DNA from: Microbulbifer sp. YPW1 | GTDB lineage: Bacteria; Pseudomonadota; Gammaproteobacteria; Pseudomonadales; Cellvibrionaceae | DNA: 64,000 bases | Assembly (NCBI RefSeq): GCF_013367775.1 | Contig: NZ_CP055157.1 | Location: 1,777,001 to 1,841,000 of the forward strand | Reading direction: 5' to 3' | In this document: positions 50,619 to 61,400 of the stretch, in pieces | Layout of the letters: each line of letters opens with the position of its first letter | How positions within the stretch are numbered: the stretch's first letter is position 1 | Program-made: the position numbers and the translations under genes | The notes under the pieces: model-generated | The model's input: only the letters and a program-made list of their open reading frames with translations | What the model was told of the DNA's origin: nothing | Database searches by the model: none

Positions 50619-50999
50619 TCTTCATTTCTCACTCATTGTTACATACAACTGGCGCCCCCCTCAGTGGGGGCCGCTTTGGTAGTTTTCAGGGCGTCTTTGG
50701 CCACGCCACAGAATGAAGAGCTCTGGATCATAACGACCCTGTACAGGTTCGCCGCTTGTGCGCAATCTTTTCTGCGCTTGGTTAAATGGTGCAGGCTCAT
50801 ACCGAAGCCAGCATAGTGGCAGTCGGAACTGAGCGGTAGCCCATCGTTGCTGCTTGTGTTGCTTGTGACGCTCGGTTTACATGGAGCGGATGATTCGTGC
50901 CGGCTGATCAATAATCTGCCAAAGAAATTCAGAGTAACGGCTAGAAATACCTGTCCTACTAGTTCAGCTGTATGTGCCGCCTAGGCGTATCAATGCCTT
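50619..50999. other. intergenic stretch, 381 bases
   Basis: It lies between the rightward accessory operon and the leftward small membrane gene. GCCCCC and GGGGGC (50654-50671), with CTTTGGTAGTTTTC after them, form a terminator-like hairpin for the rightward operon. A 90-codon leftward frame at 50639-50911 has no support. Confidence 0.5.
50654..50680 (+). terminator. probable terminator of the DUF2779 operon
   Basis: A 6-base GC stem around CTCAGT, 36 bases past the stop of the last operon gene, with a weak T-rich run after. Confidence 0.45.
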
Positions 51000-51266
51000 T
51001 TAAGGGGAGTGAATTATGCTATATATACCGGCGCCGAGCATGATAAGAATGAAAATCCAAAGTTGCTTCTGGCCCTGCTTTCTTTCCCATTGCTTTTCAG
51101 CACGTAACTTCTTTGCGTAGATGAGGCCATCTTGCGCCTCTTCTAGGCTCCATTCAGCTTTCGTTGGATTACTTTTCGCTTCTTCGACGGCTACTTCCCA
51201 TTCATGGATGCAATTTTCAAAGTAAGCGTCAAGCTCCTTGGCCGACATATTGTCTCGGTACTTCAT
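51000..51266 (-). CDS. small membrane protein downstream of the MAD operon
   Basis: 88 residues: a charged coiled-coil-like N-terminus (CIHEWEVAVEEAKSNPTKAE, WSLEEAQDGLIYAKKLRAEK) and one C-terminal membrane helix (LWIFILIMLGAGIYSIIHS). It is a tail-anchored layout. It lies 68 bases after the giant ATPase gene on the same strand and may be an accessory part of the defence operon or an independent gene. No family recognised. Confidence 0.6.
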   Translation of the reverse strand: MKYRDNMSAKELDAYFENCIHEWEVAVEEAKSNPTKAEWSLEEAQDGLIYAKKLRAEKQWERKQGQKQLWIFILIMLGAGIYSIIHSP

Positions 51267-51327
51267 GTTTTGTCGTCTTGTTACTACTTATTATCTGATT
51301 TGCGAATCGCTGTAGTGGCAACAAGCA

Positions 51328-51346
51328 ACAGCCGCTATACGGCTGT
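51328..51346 (-). terminator. hairpin overlapping the end of the ATPase gene
   Basis: ACAGCCG and CGGCTGT face each other around CTATA and overlap the TAG stop of the ATPase gene. The downstream strand (read leftward) has no clear T-run, so termination is uncertain. Confidence 0.3.
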
Positions 51347-54300
51347 TTTAGTGCTACCACCATGTTGTGTAATGCGAGGTCTACATTTTATCTTGACCGC
51401 CCCACGCGTAAAAGCTTCGTCGGAGGCTTTGCTCGACCACACATAAGCTTCACCGGTTCCAAGATGGCTCATCCTGTCTGAGGTCAAGTCACCAAGTGCT
51501 GCATTGGCTTTCTGAATGTGTCTCAACCAGGCAGGTGAATTGAACTTGTGCATGATGATCTGCGATGAAAGTTCGATCAGTGAGACTGGTACCGAAGGGG
51601 GGTCCTGCGAGGCAACCATGATACTAGTCCCCTTGTGTCGCATTTCACGAACAACTTCTACCAAACCAGAAATCAAATCATCGTTTTCGATGTATTTATG
51701 TGCTTCATCGAAGACCACCAGTTTATTGAAGGTACTTCCTTGGTAGGTCGCTTCCGAAAAGATTTGTAACATAACCACAAATAGACCGAGAGCTTCATCT
51801 TTTTCAATATACTCGTCGCGAAGGTCCACGATTATCAGGCGGCCAGGCCTTATAAGATCTTGAAGTCGCTGGTTATCATCAATGTACTCAGATGCAAACA
51901 AAAGGCGAGTCTGAGCCAAATCTTTAAGATGATCCGATAAGCTTGAAGACTCAATGCCGGCTCGCAAAGCCTCCAAAGTCAGATTGTCGCGCAGCCCCCT
52001 CATGATGAGATTAATTTGCCGCATGTACATGCTCTGGCTTCCAATCGCACCCATAAGAAATTTCCAGTGTGCCGCCTTTAACTCTGAGGCAGAGAAGGCT
52101 ATCGGCTTGACCTCGATATCTGGGTACTCGGCTCGGCGATCATCTACCTTATTTTCGGGAGTAAGAATTAGCACATCCTTTAGCGCTTCCGGATTTGCCT
52201 GGTAGCGCTCACGAAGTATCTGGATCTCTTCATCTACCGAATTGGCGCGATTCATTGAGGTAAATTCCGGCGCATAATCCTGCGTCGGGCTGTAATGAAA
52301 AATTACTGTGGCGAGAGGACTTGGTAGCACATTGATGTGTTCTACAGGCATGGAAGCCATCTCTATGGCTGTACCAAGGGTATAGCTTTTGCCGCCACCC
52401 TGTACTCCAAAGAGGCTAATGGTATGGGTGTGATTGAGGTCTAACGCTATTTTCCTGCCGGAAACCTCTCCGAGCAATCCGTATTGGGGCGAATCGCCAT
52501 TCACACCCAGCATAATGTCATAGCTGACCTCGCATTGAGGTTTAGTTTGAGATTCAGATTCAAGCTCGGGTTTCTGGGTGGTTCCTTCTGGCACACTATC
52601 GACGACGGTAGGCTCGATATCCTCTTCTCGTCCTTCACGCTCAATAACGGAGGGGAGAGCTATTTTCTCGACAGGTTCTTTCTGTGCGTCATTCTCGTCT
52701 TTGCCAGAAGCCGCTCCTTCTTCTGCGGCAGGGGATGCTGGCTGGGGAATTTGTGTCTCCGATTCATCATCCCATAGTTCTTCTAAAGTCCAGGACGTCG
52801 ACCGTTCTCTTTCAGGTGCGATAAAGTCTGCGGTTTTTAGCTTTGGCACACCCGGAATAAACAACTCACTGAGAAAACTAACTGTCGGTTCTTCTTCAGA
52901 TACGCTAGTGGCTGGTTTGCGGCAGTTTTCTAGTAATTCACGAATTAGATCTTTACCTATGCGGTAAAATTCAATGCCTACCTCTCTATCTGGAGGCTCG
53001 GTTCCTGGTTTGTCGAAATCAAAAATCAGTGCACAGCGTCTGAACTGCAGGGCGTAACCCTGCTCTATAGATTCAAGAAAGCCCCGTGCTTCCTGTGCAG
53101 CAGCCGTATCAAAGATGCCGTAACGTAGAGAGCGCTCCAAATAGAAATGTAGAATCTGAACTAGTTCACGACTTTTAAGCAGTCTGTCTGGACGATCCGG
53201 ATTTTTCAGAACTGGGTCGAAATGACGCTGGAGAATACGCTCGCTTTGATTGATTTGTGCGGAAATGCGCTCTTTAAGCGAGTTAAACGCCGAAAGATCG
53301 CCCACTTGTGAATAACATTTCACTTCTACCAAATTGCACGTAATTGTTCTCTTGTTCAAATCCAAGTCAAACAACGCTAAGTCAGTGCGCTGTAGGCTGA
53401 TCCCATCGCTGACATCGTCTGACTCACCGCCTGTGCGGTAGAGGTCTATGTGCGCGTCTAACGGCACGATGACCTGATTACTCAATGCACCCTGATATTC
53501 AAGGTAGAGACGCGCTAATGCCAGGCCGAGGGCCTCTGCTTGTTGTGTTCGCGCAGAAATTAGCTTTAGGGCGAGCTGCCCTGATAGTGATCGTAGGTTC
53601 GCCAGTAGCTGAACTGATTGCTCGCCGTCGGCGGACAAGCCGTATTCGAGTAATACCGGCTTTAGCATGGCCTCCAGCTCATCGTTTGAGCGCGAAGAGA
53701 TGATTAGGTTGTGCGTCGCTTGGGAGCTGGCTCCAGGTACATAGTCAATCAAATAGTCTGGCCTATTCTTCCTTCCGCCATGGTCGAAGAATTCAATTCC
53801 CATATTACGATCGATGTTGAATACCCAGTCGCTAACCTGGTGGACTTCATAGATTAGCTCTCGTTGAGCCACATCGAGGCCAAGGGTCACGACGGGTACG
53901 GCTTTGAAGCTGGCGCCAGAAGCGGCAACTGCTGAGGTCGCGAAACAGAGATTTTTGCTCAGTGATGACAACAAATCAAAACACGGGGCTTGGTCATAGC
54001 TAGCGAGGGAACGTCCAACTATTGGCCGTTTGTTCCAGAAAGTACCCGAATCATCATCAACGAATTCGGTGGCGAAGTCCTGTATTAGTCCTTGTAGTGG
54101 AACCGCTCCCATTGGCATTTCTGCAATGGAAAGCTCCTCGGCGGGAAATACATCGAGAAGAAGACTGATGTGTGCTGGGAATTTCTGGGGATTTTCGTGG
54201 AATTCGTTCAGCGCGTGCTTGGCCAAATTCATCTTTGAGAAAAGATGGCTACCTGTTGAGGTGGCAAATGCATCGGCAGCCTCATTTATGGTGACTTCTG

Positions 54301-56785
54301 GGCGGACCATGTATTCAAGGGCTTCGCCCAAGACCGGAGAGTCAGGGTCAGAGGTAAAGAGCCGAATGTCATAGCGCAAATCGGCATGCTCTCGCTTCTG
54401 CTGAAGCGATAGTAAGGCATCTGCTAGCACTGAACCCGCTCCAGGATTGAAGATGTTCAGTGACAACTCTCGTACATAGGGGTGCTGGGAGAGATAACGC
54501 TCAATTTTGTCCGCAATGAGCTTCCCAGAAATATCCGTTCCTGCAGTAGACGGTTCAGCCAAACCCAGAGCAGAACAGATCTCAGCCATTAAGCCGCGGA
54601 CGTTATCCTCAGTCGTTGGGGCGTAGAGGGCCCAGAACGTATTTAAGTTGTCTACGGGGGTGAAGATTCGTCCATCCTCGACCGGGATGCCGACCGGAAA
54701 AGCTGAGGGTACAAGGCTATCCAGTAGGGCAGAGCGGATATGAGGAACATGGTCCCTCCCGCCGGCCTTCAATTTCTCAATCCATTTCTTACCCAAAGTC
54801 CCCCAACTGCAAAGCCACAACGCTCGGAGAGGGTGGGTTGGGGAGACCATAACAGCCTCTCTGTGCTTCCCTCGAAAGTCTGTCAATATAACGTGAACGG
54901 AATCAACGGCCAGAACGTTTCGGAGTGTTTGAAGATAGTGCTGGCTCTCCGTCCCTGATGTTGTCTCGGCCTGTCGGACAAGATTTCTCACTAGATCGAG
55001 GTAGCTTTCAGCATATGTAAGGCATTCCTTCTCGGAGTCTCGGAATGAAAGTCCTTGCATGATCAGTTCGGCAGTATCCTTGCGCACTGTCGAAAAGAAC
55101 TCTTCGCGGGCGGCGAGGAAAGAAGCCATCGCGGCTGAAGATGGCAGTGTCAGTGCTCCCTCAGACGGTGGTTCGGCGGTATCCAAATTGACTTGCATTC
55201 GCCAACCTGATGGATGCTTGGGTTCCGCCAAGATACGCTGCTCAATAGTTTTGAGCATGCGCGAAAGCGGGATCTGAACAGCGCCTTCACGGCCGAATTT
55301 TGCAAGCAACGTTTCCTGACGCCCGGCATTTTTCGAGCGACCACCTTCAGCCCATGTGATACTACTTACCGTTATATCTTCCGGATCACGCTCATCACTC
55401 AAGGCAGTTAGCTGTAGCCGGAACCGTGCATGCTCCAAACTCTGCTCAATGGGTATCGCACGCTGTGGTGGTTCCTCCTCGATAATGCCACCCGGCAGGA
55501 CATAGAAAGGCTCACTTTCATGGGAGCGCTTAGCATCCCCAATGCCGGATTCAGCTTCAAGTGGGATCGGGTCACCATCGGCCGTCCAGGGCAAGATGCG
55601 GATGAAATGCCATCCTTCCTCGAACTCTATCTTGTTAAGCTTAGTTAAATTGGTTGTGCATTTCAGTCGATTTGGTGTCCAAGCTTTGACCTTTTTGGAC
55701 TTCCCTACTGGGCCATCGTTTTGTGAAACGATCTGAACTGAAAAGTGGTCGAGCCCACTGACTTGACCTGGGTGAGGATTAACCTCAAACACCACGTTTA
55801 TTTTACGTCGTTCATTAGGGGCCAGGACCTGCTGTCCTATCAGGCTCGAAAGTTGCTCGTCAGTCTCATCTTCTTGTACAAAAGGTAGGTCGGTTTCCGT
55901 CACCGTCAACAGGATCTTGTCCAGCGACAGCTCTTCTCGAAATTTCCACTTGTCGAAAGAAATGCTCCACCAGCTTTTGTCGACGGCAATAGTTGGCGTC
56001 CAGGATTCAGGCTCCTGGACATCGTATTTCTCAAAGTAAGCGAATAATCGAGACTCGAGTGCTTTGTCACTCAGCCCCAAATTGGCTATACGACCTCGAA
56101 CCGATTTGTGCGAGGTCATCAAACTGCGAACGCTGGCAAGGTTACGGCGAATCTTTCCATTCACCGTGCCGAGATCGGCAAAGAGCTTAAAGTCAGGAAT
56201 CAACGTCAATTCATACAGGCTGGCCCCGAGTGTTTCTCCATCAATCCCATTTTCGAGCGCGGTCAACAGGTACCGAACGCGGGAAACGCTATCGGCAAAT
56301 AGCCAATCCTCTTCCGTTAGTAGGCTAAACACATCTCTAACATGACCAGCCAGTGTTCCTGGAATCCGATCAAGTAGCGAATCAACAAGATCTTCGTAGA
56401 TTCCTGTGAATGTCAGTTCTTCAAAAGTCGCCACACCGAACGAGTCTTCGGCGCTGGTGCGAAGCGAAGTCGGTATGAATACCAGTAAAGGCTGACGTAG
56501 CCCGCCGTCTGCATCCGGGTTGCGCAACTCCACCAGTTTGGTAGAAGTGACTCGGAATGGCTGACTCTCCTGGTCATGGCCGCCGAGGATAAAGATGTTT
56601 CCGTTTGGCTGGATCCTGCGCAGTTCTTTGCAGACCGACTCCATTACATCATCGTCGAGATCGGTTATACGTATGCAGTGCCCTGGACCACGATCACTCA
56701 GGATCTCATCAATTCGTGGGCATAGCATACCAGCGACGGCGGCGTTCAATTTGCCCCGGGAAAGCTTGGTGAAGGCATTACTCAT
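51335..56785 (-). CDS. MAD8-like giant ATP-binding protein (HerA/DptH-like)
   Basis: 1816 residues; the ATG overlaps the stop of the MAD7-like gene (ATGA). The C-terminal part is a HerA/FtsK-type ATPase: Walker A in LFGVQGGGKSYTLG near 1460, Walker B in LVVFDEAHKYI near 1690. Between them and upstream, residues about 1120-1160 show a PD-(D/E)xK-like pattern ending NLVEVKCYS, with EVK at 1154-1156. Residues 1-1000 are a large region with no recognised motif. Size and layout fit the ATPase of the methylation-associated defence system (MAD8) and resemble DptH of phosphorothioate-dependent restriction. Order and overlaps with the MAD7-, MAD6- and MAD5-like genes support the call. Confidence 0.78.
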   Translation of the reverse strand: MSNAFTKLSRGKLNAAVAGMLCPRIDEILSDRGPGHCIRITDLDDDVMESVCKELRRIQPNGNIFILGGHDQESQPFRVTSTKLVELRNPDADGGLRQPLLVFIPTSLRTSAEDSFGVATFEELTFTGIYEDLVDSLLDRIPGTLAGHVRDVFSLLTEEDWLFADSVSRVRYLLTALENGIDGETLGASLYELTLIPDFKLFADLGTVNGKIRRNLASVRSLMTSHKSVRGRIANLGLSDKALESRLFAYFEKYDVQEPESWTPTIAVDKSWWSISFDKWKFREELSLDKILLTVTETDLPFVQEDETDEQLSSLIGQQVLAPNERRKINVVFEVNPHPGQVSGLDHFSVQIVSQNDGPVGKSKKVKAWTPNRLKCTTNLTKLNKIEFEEGWHFIRILPWTADGDPIPLEAESGIGDAKRSHESEPFYVLPGGIIEEEPPQRAIPIEQSLEHARFRLQLTALSDERDPEDITVSSITWAEGGRSKNAGRQETLLAKFGREGAVQIPLSRMLKTIEQRILAEPKHPSGWRMQVNLDTAEPPSEGALTLPSSAAMASFLAAREEFFSTVRKDTAELIMQGLSFRDSEKECLTYAESYLDLVRNLVRQAETTSGTESQHYLQTLRNVLAVDSVHVILTDFRGKHREAVMVSPTHPLRALWLCSWGTLGKKWIEKLKAGGRDHVPHIRSALLDSLVPSAFPVGIPVEDGRIFTPVDNLNTFWALYAPTTEDNVRGLMAEICSALGLAEPSTAGTDISGKLIADKIERYLSQHPYVRELSLNIFNPGAGSVLADALLSLQQKREHADLRYDIRLFTSDPDSPVLGEALEYMVRPEVTINEAADAFATSTGSHLFSKMNLAKHALNEFHENPQKFPAHISLLLDVFPAEELSIAEMPMGAVPLQGLIQDFATEFVDDDSGTFWNKRPIVGRSLASYDQAPCFDLLSSLSKNLCFATSAVAASGASFKAVPVVTLGLDVAQRELIYEVHQVSDWVFNIDRNMGIEFFDHGGRKNRPDYLIDYVPGASSQATHNLIISSRSNDELEAMLKPVLLEYGLSADGEQSVQLLANLRSLSGQLALKLISARTQQAEALGLALARLYLEYQGALSNQVIVPLDAHIDLYRTGGESDDVSDGISLQRTDLALFDLDLNKRTITCNLVEVKCYSQVGDLSAFNSLKERISAQINQSERILQRHFDPVLKNPDRPDRLLKSRELVQILHFYLERSLRYGIFDTAAAQEARGFLESIEQGYALQFRRCALIFDFDKPGTEPPDREVGIEFYRIGKDLIRELLENCRKPATSVSEEEPTVSFLSELFIPGVPKLKTADFIAPERERSTSWTLEELWDDESETQIPQPASPAAEEGAASGKDENDAQKEPVEKIALPSVIEREGREEDIEPTVVDSVPEGTTQKPELESESQTKPQCEVSYDIMLGVNGDSPQYGLLGEVSGRKIALDLNHTHTISLFGVQGGGKSYTLGTAIEMASMPVEHINVLPSPLATVIFHYSPTQDYAPEFTSMNRANSVDEEIQILRERYQANPEALKDVLILTPENKVDDRRAEYPDIEVKPIAFSASELKAAHWKFLMGAIGSQSMYMRQINLIMRGLRDNLTLEALRAGIESSSLSDHLKDLAQTRLLFASEYIDDNQRLQDLIRPGRLIIVDLRDEYIEKDEALGLFVVMLQIFSEATYQGSTFNKLVVFDEAHKYIENDDLISGLVEVVREMRHKGTSIMVASQDPPSVPVSLIELSSQIIMHKFNSPAWLRHIQKANAALGDLTSDRMSHLGTGEAYVWSSKASDEAFTRGAVKIKCRPRITQHGGSTKTAV

Positions 56786-58464
56786 TTACTACGTCCGCCT
56801 TTATTTGTTCTGTCAATTCTCTCAATCGCATAGCGGGGCGATACTTTTTGCGTCACGTAGGCGTCCGACAGGTCTTCATAGAACCCAATTTCACGCAGGC
56901 GACGTTTGAAGGCTTCAAGGTTAAGACGAAGGGCGCGTCTATCTAGGATGCTGCTATGTGCCTGTGCCACTTCTGGCAGTTGGTCAATGTAAAGACCATA
57001 CCGGTGCCTCAAGAAATCCAGTAACTCTTCGATGCGAACTTCCCGAGTCACGAACTGTCCTCCATCCTGGGTGAGTACCGCTACCTGAAGGAGAACTTCG
57101 AGTAGTTTACTTCCGAGAACAAATCGTCGTGGACTTCCTTTGGTGCGAGATTGGGCCAGCAGGCCGCTTTCTTTATTTTTGAGGAGTAATGAGTCAAGAC
57201 ACTGAGTGATGTACTGACGGTGATACTTTCCCCGATACGCCATCAGGATTTCGATGAAGGTTTCGAACTCGCCGAGTCCCATTTCAGTGACTTCGCGAAT
57301 CTCAGGATCGACATCTCCGTTTCCAGAAGATGATTCCTCGATCAGACTTGCCAAGCGAAACTTGAAGTAGGCCTGCCGATCTGCATCGTGCTCGGGCTTC
57401 AGCAGGGATACCAGATCACCTATGCTGAAAAACCCGTTGGCGGGAGTAGCCAGTTTGCCGGTCTTTTTACTCAAGTATTCCGCCATTTCATCGAGCTTTT
57501 TGACGACAAAATTAGCTTGTATGAATGAAGGTATCTGGCGGTACAGTCGGTCAGTCGACTTCCGAGCTAACTCAGCCATATGTGGATTGCTGATCTCGCC
57601 CATGTCCACAACTAGGGCTATTTGGTAGGGACAGCCTTCCAGTGCATTGTCGAGATCGGGGTTAATCGGGCAATCTTTGGTGGTACAAACATTATTGCCA
57701 GAGCGTTGCTTCACCAGCTTGGGAAGCACGTGTAATAACTTGAGGTGGTAGAGCGCCAGGTGGAAAGCCATCAAAGTTTTGAGGTAATCCACCAACACCG
57801 AACGCGGAATGTAGGGCTCATAAGCCAGCAGCCGCAGGATGTCATCAGCCATAATATCAGCCTGGCCGATACACAGTGGCTGAAAGCGCGAGGGCTCCTT
57901 GGAGTCTTTCATGTCCTGGGTAACCTGGTGGTCCAGGCGTAGGATGGCTTGAGTTTCCACATCCACGGAAGCGGTGGGATCGTAGCGGTCCGTAACTAAG
58001 TCGATTCCCGGAAAGAAAAAGCGCTTTAAGGCGTCTCTTGCCGCTTGCCCTTTGCCCTTGCGGGCGTAGAAAAGCATCCAGTAAATCTGCTCTGCCGCTC
58101 CGTAATCTCGAGTGTGTTTGGCATTGCGAAATTTATAAGTATTGCCATGCAGTGGTCTGGGTGCAGCTAGGGCCTGATTGCTCTTGCCCCGATTGACCAA
58201 GTCCATTAGGTCCGTCTCAATCCAGGCGCGAACGATATCTGGGTGCTTGTCAAAGCCTGCGAACCATTCTCGGTGCTCTAAAAAGTCTTCCAGAAATTCA
58301 TCGACAGAAAGGTCGCCTCCACGTGGTGGCCGGCGACTGGCATACCCATCGTATTTCAATCGCGGAAAAAGCATCGTCAAAACACGATCCATCTCGATGT
58401 GCTTGAAATCGAGATACGAGACTTTGGGAATTCTGAACTCTTTATCGCGTCCTTTAATTGACAT
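56782..58464 (-). CDS. MAD7-like protein
   Basis: 560 residues from the ATG at 58464, which lies inside the end of the kinase gene (11-base overlap); an in-frame GTG at 58476 is possible. The protein is largely helical. A Cys-rich stretch near 265-295 (NVCTTKDCPINPDLDN, ALEGCPYQ) may bind zinc. No catalytic motif is evident. By gene order between a PglW/MAD6-like kinase and the giant ATPase, it is the MAD7 component of the methylation-associated defence system; its molecular role is unknown. Confidence 0.7.
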   Translation of the reverse strand: MSIKGRDKEFRIPKVSYLDFKHIEMDRVLTMLFPRLKYDGYASRRPPRGGDLSVDEFLEDFLEHREWFAGFDKHPDIVRAWIETDLMDLVNRGKSNQALAAPRPLHGNTYKFRNAKHTRDYGAAEQIYWMLFYARKGKGQAARDALKRFFFPGIDLVTDRYDPTASVDVETQAILRLDHQVTQDMKDSKEPSRFQPLCIGQADIMADDILRLLAYEPYIPRSVLVDYLKTLMAFHLALYHLKLLHVLPKLVKQRSGNNVCTTKDCPINPDLDNALEGCPYQIALVVDMGEISNPHMAELARKSTDRLYRQIPSFIQANFVVKKLDEMAEYLSKKTGKLATPANGFFSIGDLVSLLKPEHDADRQAYFKFRLASLIEESSSGNGDVDPEIREVTEMGLGEFETFIEILMAYRGKYHRQYITQCLDSLLLKNKESGLLAQSRTKGSPRRFVLGSKLLEVLLQVAVLTQDGGQFVTREVRIEELLDFLRHRYGLYIDQLPEVAQAHSSILDRRALRLNLEAFKRRLREIGFYEDLSDAYVTQKVSPRYAIERIDRTNKGGRSK

Positions 58465-61400
58465 TGTATTCAGCACCCTTCTCTGAAACTTCCATCACCA
58501 GTCTACCGTCATCTTCCCGGCGTATTTCGTAGAATCTGTGACCAGCCCTAGTGAGTAAAACCTCTTTGTAAGGCACCGAGGCTAGTAGGTTTTTAAATAC
58601 CGATAGGCTCAGGAGGAAACCCTCTTGCTCCTCAATACTGGGGCGATAGCCGTTGTTGAGGCGCATTAACATTTCATAGATATCAAGATTGATTCGCAGG
58701 CTAGCTCTGTGCCCGTCGCCGGAGTCATATTGCAGCACCAGGGCCTGAGGCAGGCTCTCTAGAAAAGGATGAGCTGTTGTTTCTTGCTCAGCGCTCAGCG
58801 TGAAATGGTCACCGTCAAACAGTCGGTAGCTACGTATGGTCCCCTTCTCTACCTGGCGGACGCGCAGTGCCAACTGGTTACCCAGTCGAGCCGGATTGCT
58901 CAGTCCTTCGCCTCTATTGATGGCCTGTAGAATGTTAGTAATTTGGTCCGCGCTTTTCGCACCAGGTTGTTCAATGGCGTCCACGAAGGGATCGATACTT
59001 CCGTAGGGCAGCATCTCCCTCCAACCTCTGTCCCGTCGCTCGAAGAAGTGTCGGCGTCGCATGTGCGACAGATAATTCCGGTGCTTGGAGATCAATCGCG
59101 CACGGCTCTTAGACGAATAGTCGCGGGGTAGGCTGCGGAACAGTGTCTCCATTAGCTCATTGTCATATCCGGCTCGCTCAGCGAATGAGTAGCGGCTCAT
59201 TACCTTAGTCTTGGGGTTGAGAAAGCCTAGTTCTCGGTCCAGAGCCGGATTGCTGACTTCGGCAATGTCAATCTCGCGCAACAAGGCGATAAGTCGGTCA
59301 TTCGACCCTTCTTCCCCTCCAAGCCAAGAGTTGAAATAAAAGCCGTCAAGAATGCGCTTCTGGGTTTCTTCACCACTCTGTTGGTAGAGCTGATGAATAC
59401 CCTCACAATCCCGAGTACCCACTAACATGAAGGCTAGCGCCGACCGTAAATCACGCATCGTAATGTGCAGGCGACCGCGCAGATGGGTAATGGTGTAGAG
59501 CATCTTCAGGCGTTCAATCACCCTGGTACCGGCAACCGGATCTTGGAAGGTGCGAGCATTGTGATAGGCATAGCACTTAACCTTGAGATCGCACTTCTCG
59601 CACGCCTGCCAGTATTCCTGATGTGTCATACGAGCGATCAACCGTTCCATGATGGATGGCTGGCCCTCTTCGGGCTGGGAAACCACCGAGCGCAGATTGA
59701 GGTTGATAACCGCGACACCTTCTCCGGGTGTCGCTCCGGCTAACCCTTGCTGGACCTGTTTGGCAAGTAGCGGGAATTTCTCTTCGTGCTCCAGGAAGAA
59801 GTCGACCAATCGGCCCTCATTGATGGCGATCAGGCGGGTCTGATTCCCTGGCCATTGTGAGGTATCACTGCCTGCAAACGGCGCAAAGAACTTTTGTAAT
59901 ACTGTGTCGTTGCGCTCGTCCCCCTCATCTTGGCTACCGTCATAGTTACTCTGATAGTTATGCCCATTGAGCTGAAACACCGCCCCATTCGCACCACGCT
60001 GCATCTGTGCGCCTTTGCTTTCGGCAAAAGCTTCGAACTGCTGAATAAAAGCCGTTTTACCGTCACCAGCGTTACCACTGATAACAACTAAGCGGAACTC
60101 TCCTTTGAGCAGAGCGGGCTTGAGTTTCTCGTCCAGATATGTAGATACGTAGGTGGCCTTGCCAACTTCATCGAGACCTCGAGTCCCCGCATTGGACACT
60201 TGGCTTTGGCTATAGAGAGTTAGGAGATGGGTTACAAAGGGGTTTACGTTAGGCCTGGCCGCGCTTAAGCCGAGCTTCGAAGCACCCTTGTACCCAGTGC
60301 CAATGTCGGTCGTGGTTAGCAGCGAGCGCAAGTGCTTAACCTCGGCCAGCGCGGCCGAGAATTCCTCCACGGATGCAAAGCGATCCTTGCGCTCGGGCGC
60401 TATCGTCTTTAGTAGCACATCAATCAGAGATGGGCTAAGGTCGGCACAACCCTTAAACTGCTTCGGGTTCTTGGGTTGAGTATTGATCGGTGGCGTAGGT
60501 TCGTCGAAAGGGTACTTGCCAGTTAGGCATTCGTAGATGGATATGCCCAGTGCATACAGATCTCTGTCTATTCGATCAGAACTCTCTGGCTCGGAGGAAT
60601 GATCGTAATCCGGTGGCAGGTAACGGCGTGTGCCACCACCGCCTTGAATCTCGTCATTCTCTGCAACTGCGACGTTAAAATCGATGATGCGGACTCCACT
60701 GTCGGTCCACAACAGGTTAGACGGCTTCACGTCCTGATGGTACACGCCGTGCTTATGGAGGTGGGCTAGCCCATCTGCCGCCTCCCGCGCAATACATACG
60801 GCATCGTCTAAGGATAGGGCCTCCGCATCTATTAGATCAGAGACATCAAGTCCGTCGACATAGTCAAAGACGATATACGGCGTCTGCTTGGCGTCGGCCA
60901 TGCGATCCGCCCATATCACTTTAACTACGTGCGGGTGCTCGGGAAGATTGGTTAAGGTTTTGTATTCGCGGCGCAACCGTTCGTAAATGCTGCGGCGGTC
61001 TCTGGTTACCAACTTGATCACCCGCACGACATCGCCCAGGGAATCGAAGACCTTGTAAGCGACCCCAAAGCCACCACTCCCGAGTTTCTTCTGAATGCGG
61101 AAGCGATCTGCCAATATGAAATCTTGTGGCAGATCCATTAAGTTTTCTGGAAGCTGTCGCACATTTTCGCCGGGCCCGCTTGTATCCTGGGCGGGGTCGT
61201 CCTTGGCCTCGGGTAGAATCACGTCGTCCAGGGCTTTGCGAGCAATCGCTGCGCTAGTATGGCGATCCTCTGGGTCAAATTCGCAAAACTTCTGCAACCA
61301 TTTGTCGAGTCCTTTGGGTAGGTCCGGCTTGTGCTCCGATGGCTTAATTGGGAATTTGCCGTCGGCCTCGATCATCTGATCGATATCTTCGTAAGCGAGT

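Noticed and set aside
50639..50911. 90-codon leftward frame in the gap after the DUF2779 operon
   Set aside because: No family, no start signal, unusual composition, and it overlaps the likely terminator hairpin.
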